DNA from: Paulownia fortunei
Lineage: Eukaryota > Streptophyta > Magnoliopsida > Lamiales > Paulowniaceae
Assembly: GCA_019321725.1 (NCBI GenBank)
Contig: CM033120.1
Coordinates: 17,514,278-17,578,277 of the forward strand
Length of the DNA stretch: 64,000 nt
Direction of reading: 5' to 3'
A program made the translations under genes and the position numbers. The notes under the pieces were generated by a model. That model searched no databases, had not been told where the DNA came from, and saw nothing but the letters and a program-made list of their open reading frames with translations. How positions within the stretch are numbered: the first letter of the stretch is position 1; the number at the start of each line of letters is the position of its first letter. Below are positions 13,701-26,548 of this stretch, piece after piece.

Positions 13701-16700
13701 CTCTGCAGATACTAGTTTTATTCATAGTCCCTTAGTCCTAAACAATGCTTCTTTAAGAGAGCAACCCAGAAAAAGCAATGCTGAAATGCCTACTTTTCAA
13801 GCAGGGAGTTCTGGAAATGTTTATTACAATGCTAAGTTGAAGGGTAATGGTATGGATGGAAATGAACATGACGGAGGTGGGATGATTTCTCAACAGGTGT
13901 ACATTGCTTCAAATGATAAAAATCAAATAAATAACGTTCAATTACAAAGTTTGATTCATGAGCAAATCGAAGAAATTTGGTTGCAAGTGCTTGAAAAGAT
14001 CCCGATTAATAGCATAAAAGAGTTCATGTATAAGGAAGGAAAGCTGATCTCAGTCAGTTATGGTGCAGGTACTATTAATGTGCAGTACATCCATATCCTA
14101 ATCCCAAACTTAACTGCAGTCGTAATGTTACTTCAGTAGTAGTTATTGTTTGTTATTCCTTGTTGAACTCTATTCTTATCTTAAAAAATGTTCTCACACA
14201 TGGTAGTTTCAGAGGTTTCTTTGGGTTATGAAATATAGAATTCAAGACACAAAATTTAGTGCTTTTACTTCCTTTGTGGATTTCAGCAACAGATTATTGA
14301 GATAACAATGTGCAATTTTTTATGTTTTCTGGCTTAAGTGACTGAGAAGCAATTCATTTAGGGGATGATGCTTAATTAGATTTGAATTTTGGGCCTTATG
14401 GCCTTGGTTTCAAAAACCCAAAGTAAATTATCTTAAAGTTCATCCTCTCCATCATAAATGATAGATTTGCCTTGAATTGACCCAAAACAGAAGGGCAATT
14501 GTACTTATTAAGCTTATTGATATGTTCTTCTTTCATTAGAAATCAAATCTGGCTTCTATTTTTGGAGCACTTGTGGTGCTAAGTAGAAGGATTTCAAGTA
14601 CCACTTGAGTAAAGATGCTTGTTTAAATTTCCAGAGTCCTTTTGAAGGAATTTCTTTGTGTTATGTGCAAGAGAATTCATTAAGTACTTGCTCGGAACAA
14701 GGAGTTTAAAATCATCAATTTCTTTCTCTAAGAAAATACAGGAAATACTAAACAAAATGATAACTGTTTTAATCCTAATTGTGTTCATTTCAGTTTAATC
14801 AACCAACTTGATCAAATGACAACCGAAACTTTGTAGTCATTGTACTCAGTCTCTCATAATGCATATAGTGTGTTGTTAGAAAGTTGTTGCAGAAATTTGA
14901 TGGCACTGTTAAAGATTATGAGGATCAGCCGACATTTTGTACTTTCAGGAGCTGATCGAGCATCTTTGTCTTTTTTTGGGGGTGTAGGGCGGGGGAGGCT
15001 ACTACAAAACAATGTATTTCTATAGTATGACATTATTTAAAGCAAATATATACGAAACACTATGACTAAAATTGTCAGTATCAACAAAACAAAGATAAGA
15101 AGTTTGGTACAAGTAATATAAATGTTTTTGGCACACTAATACAATAAGATTTTCCCTCAACTTTCTTATAAAGACAATTTGACTGCTCAGTTATTGAAGA
15201 TTTATAAGTTTGTCTTACTTAAGTAGTTTTGATTTACTTACTGCATTACGCTTCTTTGAATTCTTTATATTCCTTTCCAAAAGAAGTCTTTATATTCCTT
15301 TCCGCTTTTGCTAGGTATTTACATAATGTTGATTTGTGTCTTTTTTATTTTTATTTTTTTGTTGTGTGGGGTTGGGGGTTGGGGTTGGAGGGAGAATAGG
15401 ATCCCAATAAAGATTTGTTTCAAGACTATATTTGTTCTAGAACTTTGTGGCATACTTTTCAGGAAAGTCAGTACACATCTTGCATTGAGAGACTTCAAGT
15501 TACACATTGGAACCCCATTTATTTGTATTTCTGGGGGGATTAATTTCTGATCGGCAATTGCATATACCATTCCTTCTAGATCTGCCACTAATTGCTGTGG
15601 TATGTAGAGTTCATATGTACAGGTAATGAGTCTTTACATACTAAGTCTAGGTCTAGAAGGTCTTGCTACATAAGCATAATATGATATTCTCTTAAAAAAA
15701 GTTGCATGAGAATGCTCCCCTAGGAAGCTTTTCTTCATCTAACTGTAGATATTCTTGCCAATAATAGGTATTGGGATCTGCGGAATCTGTCAATTACTAG
15801 GTTTTGTATCATAGAGTTGCCAATGATATCTAGTCATCTGCTTCTCCCTAGTTAGAATTTAGATAAATCTGCCATAGGTAAGGACAATCTTGGTTGCTTG
15901 GCACGAGTGCAGGAGAACAGACCCACTATGGAAGGTATGGGATGTTGGACAACTGAGATTTGGTATGATAAGAAGCATGAAGATGGTTTGAAATGAAAAA
16001 ACATATCTTATGGAGAGATGCACAATCTTACGTGATTTTCTTATGATGGTGTTTAGACAACTTATGAAGATCTGTATCTAGGACTTGACAACTGCCATAA
16101 ATACTTATAGGACCTGAACATTATTGTATGTCTTTTGCTGTTCTATCTTTTTTTATATGCAATCACGCCTTAATCTTTGTCTTTCGGTTCAGAAGTTGCA
16201 CATCTAACTGACCTGCCTTTGCTTGCCAAATGATGATATGGTAATTGACAAAGATGTAGATGTCAAATGGTGTGGTCAGCAGGCATCAGAAGTAATCAGT
16301 GGGAAAACCAGCAATAATATTTTCATCAGTCCATATACAATGAGACAGTTCAAATAGTAATGTGGGAAGATCAATCATGGAGAATGATATTATTACTTGA
16401 AATTCAGGGAAAATAGTTCTGGCAGTAATGTCCTTGGGTTTACAAGCAGTTTGCAATATTCTCAGTTGAGTGCTTAGCATTAGTGAGGTCTGTGCAATGT
16501 TGAGAGGAAAGCATATGTAATATGGATAACTGCATGCACATATCAAATCTAGCACTGATATCTCAACGTTCTTTCGCATTGATTATCTCTTGAGATTTTG
16601 TATACTTGGTATTGATTGCTTGTTTCTTTTACAATATCCACCGTGAAACAGACAAAGGGAGAGAACAAAGGAAAAAAAAAAAAAAAAAACACTGAATCGA

Positions 16701-19535
16701 CAGTGTGCCAATTTCTTAATGTCTCTAGAATCAAACATTGTCAATTAGTGAAGATTTTCCTCTTTCTTTCAAATGTGTAATAGCTTGCATATCTTAATAG
16801 TTGGTCTTTTTGCAGCTCCAACTGTGCAATTGCTGTTCAACTCGCAGCTGACAAAATCTAAGGCAGAAAAATTTAGTCTTCACATCTTACAAGCTTTTGA
16901 GTCAGTTCTTAGATCCCCAGTGACCATTGAGATCAGATGTGAACCAAGAAAAGATGTTGGAGTGGGACAAATTCTGTTACCAGCAACTCAGGGTCCATCT
17001 CGTTTGGACGTCAACCCTACTACACACACCAGTAATGGGATGCCTATGACAAGTCATGATGATATCAGAAGACTCCAGAATAGAGATACTTCATCTTCTG
17101 GAGTTAATAGGAGAGAAATTGTTGAAATTGAAGCTTCTCCTAGAGAGCATAAAGGTGTAAGGCACAAAGATGACAAGACAGACTCCGATAGGCAAAATAT
17201 TGAAAATGCAGTAGTAGGAGGAACATCTACACAAAAGATATCTACTATGTTGGGTGAGAGAAATCAGAATCTTAGCCTTGTTAGAAGCAAGGTATCCCTT
17301 GCTCATGTGATTCAGCAGGCAGAGGGATGTTCACAACACAATGGATGGTCAAAGCGCAAAGCAGTTTCAATTGCTGAAAAACTGGAACAAGAAAATTTGT
17401 ATGTATCCCTTTTCTAGTTGGATAGTTACTGTTATCTATATTCACGACGAGTTGACTAGAAGAACCACTATATAAATTTTAATCACTCATATGAAGTTAC
17501 AATGGCTTAATGTAACTCCATGATAATGTTCTTAATGGTATTCATTTTTATCTGAACAAGGAATTATAGTTGTTTTGCCTATCACCCTACTTCGTGATTG
17601 TCATGATATTTTGTGTTGTTGGAGTTTACCATATAATTTCGTAAGGATCTGATATTTTTCATTCTGCAGGAGACTAGAACCAAGATCAAGGGGATTGTTT
17701 TGTTGGAACCCTCCAAAAGTAACCCGCCGAAAGGTAAAAGTAGGAAATAAAACCACCTCATATTTGGATTTTAAAATTTATCATTATCAAAATTTGGTAA
17801 TAGTAGTACATATATGGCATGCTGAAAATCTAAATAGAATGTGATTGACGTGATTAAAAGAGAAGTTGCTTGCATTTGCATGGTGTTTGATCTTTTGATG
17901 CCTAAGCTATTAGAGTTCGAAAGAGAATGAATCATGCATTGAGAGCAAACATTTTTTGGTCAAAAGGGAACAGTCATTGGAGTTAAGTGTCTTTTGATTA
18001 AGGTTTTGTTATTTTTATAAAGATTAAGAGCCAAGACTTTTTGGTAGCTTATAGTGTCTCTGTAATATTTGTCCTAGAGTTTTAATTTTGATATTTGTTT
18101 TGTCTATTTGTTTTTATTTTCTTGAAGTCTTATCCTACCAATAAATCGTCTTAGAATTCCTCAATAAGTAATTTCTTGGTAGAATTCTAATTCATATTCT
18201 AGCATACCCATTGTTTACATGGTCTATGAATATTAATATAATTTCCTTATTACAATAGGTGTGATGTTCTTCACATAAGAAAATGTCAGTCTGGAAATGG
18301 TTCATCCAAATGCGTTTTCCACTGAAATATATCATGTTTTTATTTCTCAACAACTCATCCAAACTCATTGTAATTCCCTACACATTTCCCAATCCCACTC
18401 CCAAAATATATTTCCCAAATATTTGTATCAAAACACCCAAAATAACACCAAACATAACGTCAACTTCCATCAATTTCTTTTCTTCATTTCCTTCTCCCTG
18501 TTGATTCATTTTTCTTTCAAGCCAACCACTATTACCAAGCCATAATATCCTTACATCACCAACACCTGATACAGCCTAGAAGTTGTTTCAACAACCCTAA
18601 GCCCCAAAAGCTACCCTTTAATTACCACATCTATACCACTTTGCTGAAACTTAGCGCTAATTTTCCGCCCTAAAAATGCTGAAATATAGCCTACATATTT
18701 TGATGCCACATTTCCCTACAATATCGTAAAACTTAGCTCCAATTAGTTCAGTCCAAATTAGATTACCTTTTCCTTGCCTTCTCTAATATATAAAGAGCAG
18801 TCATCAAATTTGAGAAAGAACAACTCTTATCTTAAGACAGTACTATTTACGAAATAAAGCTCCAAATGTCATGATTATGTGGTTCACAAATTTCTTAGAC
18901 AAATGTTATGGGATTTAAATTTTGCTAGATAATAGTTGTTCTGGAAGCTATAAACAAGAGCCACGTACTATTTCTACTGCAGCTATAATCCCAGAATGCC
19001 AAAAATGCAATAAGCATTAAGTGAATGGTCAAAGATGAGACCTGTGCGTGCTGAAATATTTGGTCGGACAGTCGCTGGTATTCTCTATTTATTTGTTCTT
19101 ATTTTCATATGTTCTTATTAGATTAGATATTGAATATGAGTTAAGAGTATACATTTGGCCCTCTATTGTTAGCTTTTCTGTTGGGTCAGAGTCTGTGGCT
19201 CATTATTGTTGTATGGCTTAAATAGTTTAAAGTGGTTGCAAAGTACATCATACAGAGCTACTTGTATATGACAGGGGCATATCTTCTACTAAGACATGAT
19301 CCTGCAAACACAGTGTAGAGAGATATCATCTTTTGGTGATTGAAATGTTTCTGAATCTATGTTTTCCAAATGGAAACTATACGATCTATTCCGAAAAATG
19401 CTTGTTTGGATTCTGCATATTTATGAAATTTTTAATGTGCAGCTTTCACGTTTGAAAATCAGAACAAGAAAGCCACAAACTTTGCTGAAATTTGTCTCCT
19501 GTGGAAGGTGTCTCTCTGGTAGGTCTCCAAGGTAA
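10776..19535 (+). CDS. STICHEL-like protein (DnaX gamma/tau-type AAA+ protein), STI-like 3/4 clade
   Basis: Six coding exons: 10776-12830, 13071-13290, 13550-14068, 16816-17398, 17670-17733 and 19443-19535, giving 1177 residues. Introns are GT..AG and phases agree. The start is the internal ATG of MTRAVRDRILK, the conserved family N terminus; the open frame upstream to 10728 begins with a non-ATG codon. The AAA+ core shows Walker A GPHGTGKT (491-498), a four-cysteine zinc module (C510, C519, C522, C525) and Walker B-like FIFDECD (D about 572). Basic stretches (RRRVKR, RAKRRRFRGARRGR) could be nuclear signals. After the core lies a helical EDMEKLRQALKTLSEAEKQL segment. The last exon encodes the family's Arg/Cys-rich tail ending GRSPR. 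Arabidopsis STICHEL controls trichome branching; the role of clade 3/4 members is unclear and replication activity is not implied. A probable 5' UTR intron runs from about 10132 to 10503. Confidence 0.93.
15368..15392 (+). other. G-quadruplex-type motif inside intron 4 of the STICHEL-like gene
   Basis: Four G-tracts (15368-15371, 15374-15378, 15381-15384 and 15390-15392) are separated by TT, TT and TTGGA loops on the coding strand. This fits the standard G3+ N1-7 quadruplex pattern and would be present in the unspliced transcript. It sits in a 2.7 kb intron that is otherwise AT-rich. Folding and any effect on splicing are inference. Confidence 0.55.
18296..18440. repeat. MITE-like repeat fragment in intron 5 of the STICHEL-like gene
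   Basis: This stretch aligns by eye with 21730-21836. Both contain a CCAAATGCGTTT-like start, a CATTTC.CAAT..CA.TC.CAAAATATATTT middle, and an end of the form CACCCAAAAT.AC.CCAAACATA. Two copies with matched ends indicate a dispersed element. It is AT-rich and encodes nothing convincing. Confidence 0.5.
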
Positions 19536-21351
19536 AGGTAATGCTGGTAATCATATTGGATTGTCTTAAAGGGATTCAATGCAGGCATCAGCGCTGTTGG
19601 TTAGAATACTCGTGTACCTGTTGTTTAGGCCTTTCATTAGACAAATGCTAATTAGTGAGAATAAATTAGAATAGATTAAATGAAAGATTACAGCTTTTAT
19701 TAATGAATTTTATATATGTTGTTTTTTCCATTACAAGTCAATTCATGTATTTTGCCCTTGAGTGAGTCAAAATAATTGCTTCCATATTATTTGAGAAGAT
19801 AGATTTTTCTTTTATATTAGAAAGCCCTCCCTCTTACTATGGATTCACATACTATGTTGCCGCCATTTACTATTGTTATTGTTGTTCTTCTTCTTGTTTA
19901 TTGTGATAATGATGATTCAGTCTGGCTTTACACCAACCTTGATATCTTCAATAATACCTCATGGAACAGTTTATTCATTTTGGTGAAAAATGTTTTTCAT
20001 ATCCATTTCGTAAATGGATAATGAAATGATATTTTAAATTACCAATCACTTTGAAAATGAAAAGGTCTATGCTTAATTAAGGGTGAGCTTAAGATGATAT
20101 AAATTGCACGAACTCAACATCATTGCAAGGCAAGGTACAACGTTTGCAGAAGCAGCAAGGCTCTGCGTTCATCAGCTTGTTATTGATAAATGTGACCCTT
20201 CTGAAATTTCCAGATTTGCAGAAGTATTATGTCAATGAAATGCGTTCCTTTTGATACATTTCAAGTTTGCTTACACTTAGGTTGTTCTTTCTCAGTTGAG
20301 TGCCGGAAATTGTATGTATATTGTGTATGAGAAATATATCATTCTGAGAGCACGCACACTTGCACAGACGATCTCCTGCTGCGCAGATGAGCAGCATGAA
20401 GAAACCCAGGTTGTTGATTCCCCATCACTTTCAACAATTATGTTAAACGCACTGATTTTTGGTGCAATTCATGGCTGATATATCTTATTTAAACCTTTCA
20501 ATTCAAATTGTTGCTCGGTGTAGGAAAGTTTACGAGTTTTCAGTTTCTGCCTCTGCCCATTTCCTAGGAAATTTCACTATGCCAGTTGTTCATGACTATT
20601 GATTTCTTATTACATAGTCCACACTTTCTTGTAATTCCAGGAACAACATTGTCAGCCACAAAAATATGAATACCCAACAACCCCATGTGAACGATTTGCT
20701 AAGCTTTTTCAAAAGAGAGAGAATAATCTATATAAAAACATTGACTCAATTTCCTTAGTCCAAAGGGAAGACTGTAGTTAGTTTAGACTTTAAGAGTTTA
20801 GACCACCCAAAAGTCCGTGGTCGGCTGCTTTGAATCTCCGAAAGGGACGGAGCCTATTTCAATCTCTTTTTTCTTCCCTTCTTTTTCAGCCAGAACAAAG
20901 ACAACTTTCTTCATTTCATTAAGTCAAAAATTTGCAATCTCATAAAAACAGATTCTCCGAGTTGATATCCTTTCAACCGTAGTAGATCAGAGTGTAAAAA
21001 TTTGATGTTTTAGTTGAAGTTATCGCAGAAATATTTATATTTCTTTAGGTTTCTTGTTCTAAGTTCGAATCTTGCCAAAACAGAACAGATTTTTATTGTG
21101 ATGTAATGATATAATTAATAGTGTCGTTCAAAAAAGATAAAAAGGTTGATGTTAAAACACGCGTGACACGCACTTTCATATGTTCTGTGTGTAATGATGG
21201 AAAGTGGTGGAAGTTACTAGAAGGTGAATGTGCAATGGTGTCAGTGATTTGGGAATACCATGGTTGTACGAGTTGCGGGGGCTCTTTTTCTGCGGGTATT
21301 GGAAGCCAGACAAGATTGCTCCTGGAAAAAGGGAGAAAGGGGTAGGGAGAG

Positions 21352-21836
21352 TTGCGCTATGTTTTTTGGTTTCATTTCATAAAATTATTTTCATTTTCTG
21401 AAAATAAAAACATATTTGGTAAATATATTTTGAAGAATTAGATGAATTTTTCATTTATCCAAAACCCTTCTTTGGTCTCTTTATATCTTTCAATCATTAC
21501 ATTAATTCAAATACACACACATGTATTTATATATATCCCAATCATTACAAGAATTAATAATATATATTTATATATTTTAATTATTATCTCAATATAAATA
21601 TATATTTTTCAGTCATTATTTTAATATAATAATAACATAAAATATTAAAAAATTTGATGTGATATCACTAATCAAATAAAATAATTTATAAAAAATATAT
21701 TAACAATAGAAAATACCAATTAAAAGATAGTCCATTCAAATGCGTTTTTATTATCCATACATTTCACAATTTCATTCTCAAAATATATTTTTTCATTTTT
21801 TTTTTATTCGAAGCACCCAAAATTACGCCAAACATA
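21352..21836. mobile_element. putative non-autonomous DNA transposon (MITE-like)
   Basis: The left end reads CTATGTTTTTTGG and the right end, reverse-complemented, reads CTATGTTTGGCG, so the ends look like imperfect terminal inverted repeats. The interior is AT-rich and non-coding. The right 100 bases are homologous to a segment in intron 5 of the STICHEL-like gene (18296-18440). I saw no clear target-site duplication, so the exact ends and the superfamily are uncertain. Confidence 0.45.
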
Positions 21837-23527
21837 GACCCGATTTCTTGACGCCTGTTATTGCAGACAATTCAGAATTCTGTGTCACATTTCTACGTCA
21901 ATTTTCATGTTGAATAGTATTAAGCAAATTATTAGTCTGGGCTGATGAATGTTACTCTGCAGGTAATATTTTGTAATTGTGTTTGTTTCGATGATTAACC
22001 ATGAGATGGTGAAAATCTGAAACATTTTCGTCAAAATATATAATCAAAGTAGGTATGATCGAATCAAACTAATTTGTTTGAACCCTCAACTCTTTCTATA
22101 TATATATATATGGAAAATACAATTTCAAAAAGATTTTTTTGCATGGTAATGCATCAGAGGCACGTGTCCAGATCCAGTTCTTGGATAATCTTCTTTGTTC
22201 AATTTTGATTAGCTTAATTGGGTCAGCTTGATTAGGTGAATTGTAAGCAAAACAAACAGAAGATTATAATTGTGAAGGTGAATAATATTTGGACTTTAAA
22301 GCTACTTGTTGGCAAACAATCTTGTTAATTTCAACGTTAAATCCACAGTTTAATGCTTAGGCATGTCATTTATATGAAAATTAATTAGCCAAATCACCGA
22401 TTTTGACCATATGAAACATCGAGTTCCTAAACATGTGGCAACAAGGGAAACGACGTTGTCTTTGTGTAATGGATTATTGAATTTTCCGAGTATACTTGTC
22501 AAGTTAAAAAATAAAAAATCCAGTATGAATCCTCAGACTTGTGGTTCTGGTGGGTTGACCCATATAATATTACTTGTTTTTCCTAGAATATTAATAGATG
22601 ATTTATGTTATTGGATCTAATCTTCGATGGTGGTAGAATGTCTTATTTCATAAAGATTGTAGTTTAAAATCTATTTGATTAAATTGAGTTAAGCACATAA
22701 TAAGCATATTTTATACATTCTGTATAAATTCATTTTGAAAAGGAAAAATAATCACAAGATGAATAAAATTATATTTGTAATGTGGTACAAAATTTTAATA
22801 AATTAAATTTAACTAAAATAGATATATTTTTTTATTTAAACGTACCATACACTAATTGCAATATATTTATTACATCAATCTCTATTTATTTTTTTGGAAA
22901 AAACTTGCCGTGTAATATGATTTTGTTGTGTTAAAGAGTTAACCAAATGACAGTCGTTAACTATAAACCTTAAAATTGAATATTCAAGGTGGCGTGAACG
23001 AAACGTCGGATTCTTTCCACAAAAAAAATTAAAGAGAAGCAAAATAATATGATGAAAATAATTAGTCAACTTGTAATATGTATGATTTTGAGTGCTTGGA
23101 AAGAAAGTAGAGGCGAGCTTATAAATAAGTCAAAAGAGGCATAATGATGAGGCCCTTCTTGTCTTCTCAAGTGATTCCCAACCTCGTTTTGTTTCCCAAC
23201 TTTTATTGCTCATTATCACCCACTGTTTTTCCTTTTTCTTTCCTTTTTTTTTTTTTTTGAAAGAACCCTAGGCCCCTCTCTTTCCCATTTTCTCTTCGTC
23301 AAAGAGTTTTATAGTATCTCTTACATAAAAAAAAAAAAAAAAAAAAAGAGAGAGAGGAATTTATAATGCCCAAATTTAAATTTTCTTGATTTGGACTTTT
23401 ATAACATTTGATCAAACAAATACATGAAAATATTTCAAAGGACAAAAATTAAAATTACCGGTCGGCTGCTAAACATGAAACGGACAATCACATAAGGTTA
23501 AAATTGTTAAAGAGGCCCTTTTTCTTT

Positions 23528-24123
23528 GGTCAACTCTGGAATAATTAATTGCAAATTCATTTTTCCCAAAGAGCCAAAGCTCCCTCTTAAAAGCCCATGA
23601 ATTTAATTTAACTACATAAAAAAAGATACCAACCGATGAACAAATATAGCACCTTCTTTTCCTTTTTAATCCCAACAAATTCATCTCTAAATGTTTGATG
23701 CTGTTAATATTTAAGTGGTAGTCAACAATTACTGGCTCCAGAAGTCAAAAAGCTTCATTACCAATTTCAAATAGAGAAAAAAAAAATACATAAAATCTTG
23801 CTTTTATTTTCCTTATAACTTTTCAATCTTGTGCAGAAGTAATATTATTAACAAGTACTAAATTCAGGAAGCCACACCCACAGTTCATCAACTAATATCT
23901 TTTCAACTCTGCATCATCATATCAAAGTCTGCCACAAGTTTGTGTAATCTTCCATTTAGTTTTGTAATCTCCAATTCCCTAAATATTATATATCATCACC
24001 CCGCCACCGCCACCCCACCAAGGTTTTGCTTATGCAAAGGTCACTTTCGAGCAGCCTGCATAGAAATTCCAAGAGAAAACCCAAGAATATTAAAAACATT
24101 TGCCGTATTGAAAATTCAGTCAA
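23528..24123 (-). promoter_or_regulatory. W-box hexamers upstream of the PUB17-like gene
   Basis: Four copies of the WRKY-binding hexamer TTGAC[C/T] are read on the minus strand: 23528-23533, 23720-23725, 23743-23748 and 24118-24123. All lie within 870 bases of the PUB17-like start codon. About one would be expected by chance per kilobase on both strands together, so this is a mild enrichment. ACRE276/PUB17 genes are defence-induced in Solanaceae, which makes WRKY control plausible, but it is not shown by the sequence. Confidence 0.35.
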
Positions 24124-24391
24124 TCCATCATTAATCAAACATACACGGGAACCACACCCTTTTTCTTTCCCCTTCTTATTCTTCTTCTTTGCACGCGGAT
24201 TCGGAATCCATAGTTTTTTTATATACCCATAAAACACGCACAGAGGAAGATAAATCAGTCCTTATTAGTTCCATAAACAAACGCAACCCATATTTAGATT
24301 ATTGAATTTCATGTGTACATTGAACGCGCATTAAGTGTTTATAGAAATATCATCTGTAAATTGTTGTTATTTTTTTTTTTTTGGGTAATAA

Positions 24392-26548
24392 ATGGCATCC
24401 GCGGCGATATTCTCGTCGTTGAGGCGGCGAAGGTCACCGTCACTGGAGGCGTTTCTGGCACCGGTGGATATATCTAACGCAGCCGTATTGGAGACTTTGC
24501 GTGCTTTTTCTACAGAGCTGGTGTCATCATATTCAGGTACCAATAAAAAGACGCCGTTTTTCCAGGTAAAGAATTCCAGATCTTTAATTCGGAAAATCCA
24601 GGTGATTTCTGTTCTCCTGGATGCTTTTCGTGATGTGGGATTCTCGAAAACGGCTTCGACAGTCTTTTTATGCTTCAAGGAGTTGTACCTCCTGCTCTAC
24701 AGGTCTAAAATCTTGATTGATTATGTAAAAGGGTCGAGTAAGTTGTGGCTGTTACTTCAAAACCATTCTATTTCGGGCCATTTCCATGATTTGAACCAGG
24801 AAATCTCGACCCTTTTGGATGTTTTTCCTTTGAATGAAATCAATTTATCTGAAGATGTTAAAGAACAAGTTGAGTTGTTATGCAAACAATCAAGGAAGTC
24901 GAAATTGTTTATTGATAAGCATGATGATTTGTGGAGGTTGAAGTTATATAATTTGTTGAATGAACTTGACAATGGAAGGATTCCTGAGGGGACTGAATTG
25001 CACACATTTTTTGTGGAAAAGTTGGGTATTTGCAATGTGGAAAGTTGTAGATTTGAGATTGAGTTCCTGGAGGAGCAGATTGTGAATCATGATGGGGATA
25101 TTGAGCCTACAGCCTCGGTTCTTAATGGATTTGTGGCTTTACTGCGTTACTGTAGGTTCTTGCTGTTTAGATTTGAGGATGAGGGTGAATTGGGAAAGTG
25201 GAATCATAAGAAGACAAAGAAAGGATTGATTGCACAGGAGATTGCAGACACGTTTATTACAATCCCCAAGGATTTCTGTTGCCCGGTATCATTGGATTTG
25301 ATGAAGGATCCAGTGATAGTATCGACGGGGCAAACATACGACCGTGCATCAATTGCAAGATGGATGCAGGAAGGGCATTGCACTTGCCCGAAGACGGGAC
25401 AGATGCTTGTTCATACTAATTTGGTTCCAAATCGGGCTCTGAGAAATTTGATTATGCAATGGTGTATGGCTAATGGGATCCCATATGATCCACCAGAGAA
25501 TTCAGATTATTCTTCTGAAAGTGCAGTGGCTGCTTTGCCGAGCAAGGCTGCAATTGAAGCTACTAAAGCCACAGCACATCTGCTTGTTGAACAGCTGGCA
25601 AATGGGACGCCAAGAGCCAAGACTGTCGCTGCCATGGAGATTAGATATTTAGCAAAAACAGGAAGGCAGAACCGGGCTTGCATTGCTGAGGCTGGTGCTA
25701 TACCCCTTTTGAAAAGGCTACTTTCATCTTCAGATGCCTTTGCACAAGAGAATTCTGTAACTGCAATGTTAAACTTGTCTATATATGATAAGAATAAAAG
25801 CATAATCATGGATGTGGAAGGGTGTTTAGGGGCAATTGTTGGAGTTCTGAGATATGGGCACACAACTGAGGCCAGGGAAAATGCTGCAGCAACATTGTTC
25901 AGTCTCTCTGCTGTTCATGACTTTAAGAAGCAAATAGCCCAAGAAGAATGGGCAATAAAAGCTTTGGCTGGACTCTTGAGAGAGGGAACACCCAGAGGCA
26001 AAAAAGATGCTGTGACAGCTTTATTCAATTTATCTACCCACACTGAGAATTGTGCAAGAATGATTGAGTCAGGGGCTATAACAGCACTAGTTGGGGCACT
26101 GGGATGTGAAAGCGTCTCCGAAGAAGCAGCAGGTGCATTGGCTCTCATTGTGCGGCAGCCATCAGGGGCTGAAGCAGTGGGGAATGAGGAAATGGCAGTG
26201 GCAGGGCTGATTGGAATGATGCGATGTGGCACTCCAAGGGGAAAGGAAAATGCTGTGGCAGCATTGCTTGAATTATGTAGAAGTGGGGGAGCAGCTGCCA
26301 CCGAGAAGGTGGTGAAAGCTCCAGCATTGGCCGGATTACTGCAGAGTTTGCTCTTTACAGGGACCAAGCGAGCTCGAAGAAAAGCAGCTTCACTTGCTAG
26401 AGTCTTCCAGAGGTCTGAGAATGCCTCCTTGCATTTTGGCGGATTAGGTGTAGGGTATGCATTTGCTGGAAACTCAGCTGTACCTAGAGATACAAGTTTT
26501 GCTGGTGATGTTGCAATGTCAGTGTCCATTTCGGTGCCTGTTTTATAG
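24392..26548 (+). CDS. PUB17: U-box domain-containing ARM-repeat E3 ubiquitin ligase, PUB17/ACRE276 type
   Basis: A single uninterrupted exon of 718 codons. The N terminus MASAAIFSSLRRRRSPSLEA is the hallmark of the PUB17/ACRE276 group, and the length fits the family (about 720-730). Residues 1 to about 280 form the helical UND region. The U-box begins near residue 289 (IPKDFCCPVSLDLMKDPVIV) and shows the conserved GQTYDR and CPKTGQ segments. From about residue 395 to 690 run ARM repeats (for example AMEIRYLAKTGRQNR, NAAATLFSLS, KKDAVTALFNLS). The protein should transfer ubiquitin from E2 to substrates. In tobacco, tomato and potato these proteins promote cell death and immune responses. A U-box needs no zinc ligands, and none are seen. 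The antisense frame at 25915-26562 is a shadow of this gene. Confidence 0.95.
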   Translation: MASAAIFSSLRRRRSPSLEAFLAPVDISNAAVLETLRAFSTELVSSYSGTNKKTPFFQVKNSRSLIRKIQVISVLLDAFRDVGFSKTASTVFLCFKELYLLLYRSKILIDYVKGSSKLWLLLQNHSISGHFHDLNQEISTLLDVFPLNEINLSEDVKEQVELLCKQSRKSKLFIDKHDDLWRLKLYNLLNELDNGRIPEGTELHTFFVEKLGICNVESCRFEIEFLEEQIVNHDGDIEPTASVLNGFVALLRYCRFLLFRFEDEGELGKWNHKKTKKGLIAQEIADTFITIPKDFCCPVSLDLMKDPVIVSTGQTYDRASIARWMQEGHCTCPKTGQMLVHTNLVPNRALRNLIMQWCMANGIPYDPPENSDYSSESAVAALPSKAAIEATKATAHLLVEQLANGTPRAKTVAAMEIRYLAKTGRQNRACIAEAGAIPLLKRLLSSSDAFAQENSVTAMLNLSIYDKNKSIIMDVEGCLGAIVGVLRYGHTTEARENAAATLFSLSAVHDFKKQIAQEEWAIKALAGLLREGTPRGKKDAVTALFNLSTHTENCARMIESGAITALVGALGCESVSEEAAGALALIVRQPSGAEAVGNEEMAVAGLIGMMRCGTPRGKENAVAALLELCRSGGAAATEKVVKAPALAGLLQSLLFTGTKRARRKAASLARVFQRSENASLHFGGLGVGYAFAGNSAVPRDTSFAGDVAMSVSISVPVL

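Larger units (their letters stand above)
19536..24391. other. intergenic region between the STICHEL-like and PUB17-like genes
   Basis: About 4.9 kb. The left end is the presumed 3' UTR of the STICHEL-like gene. A MITE-like element lies near 21352-21836 (listed separately). A TA microsatellite is at about 22096-22111. There are T-rich and A-rich runs at about 23245-23258 and 23329-23347. The last 1 kb is the PUB17-like promoter, with several W-box hexamers. The short open frames, such as 20296-20478 and 22411-22620, have no family signature. Confidence 0.5.
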
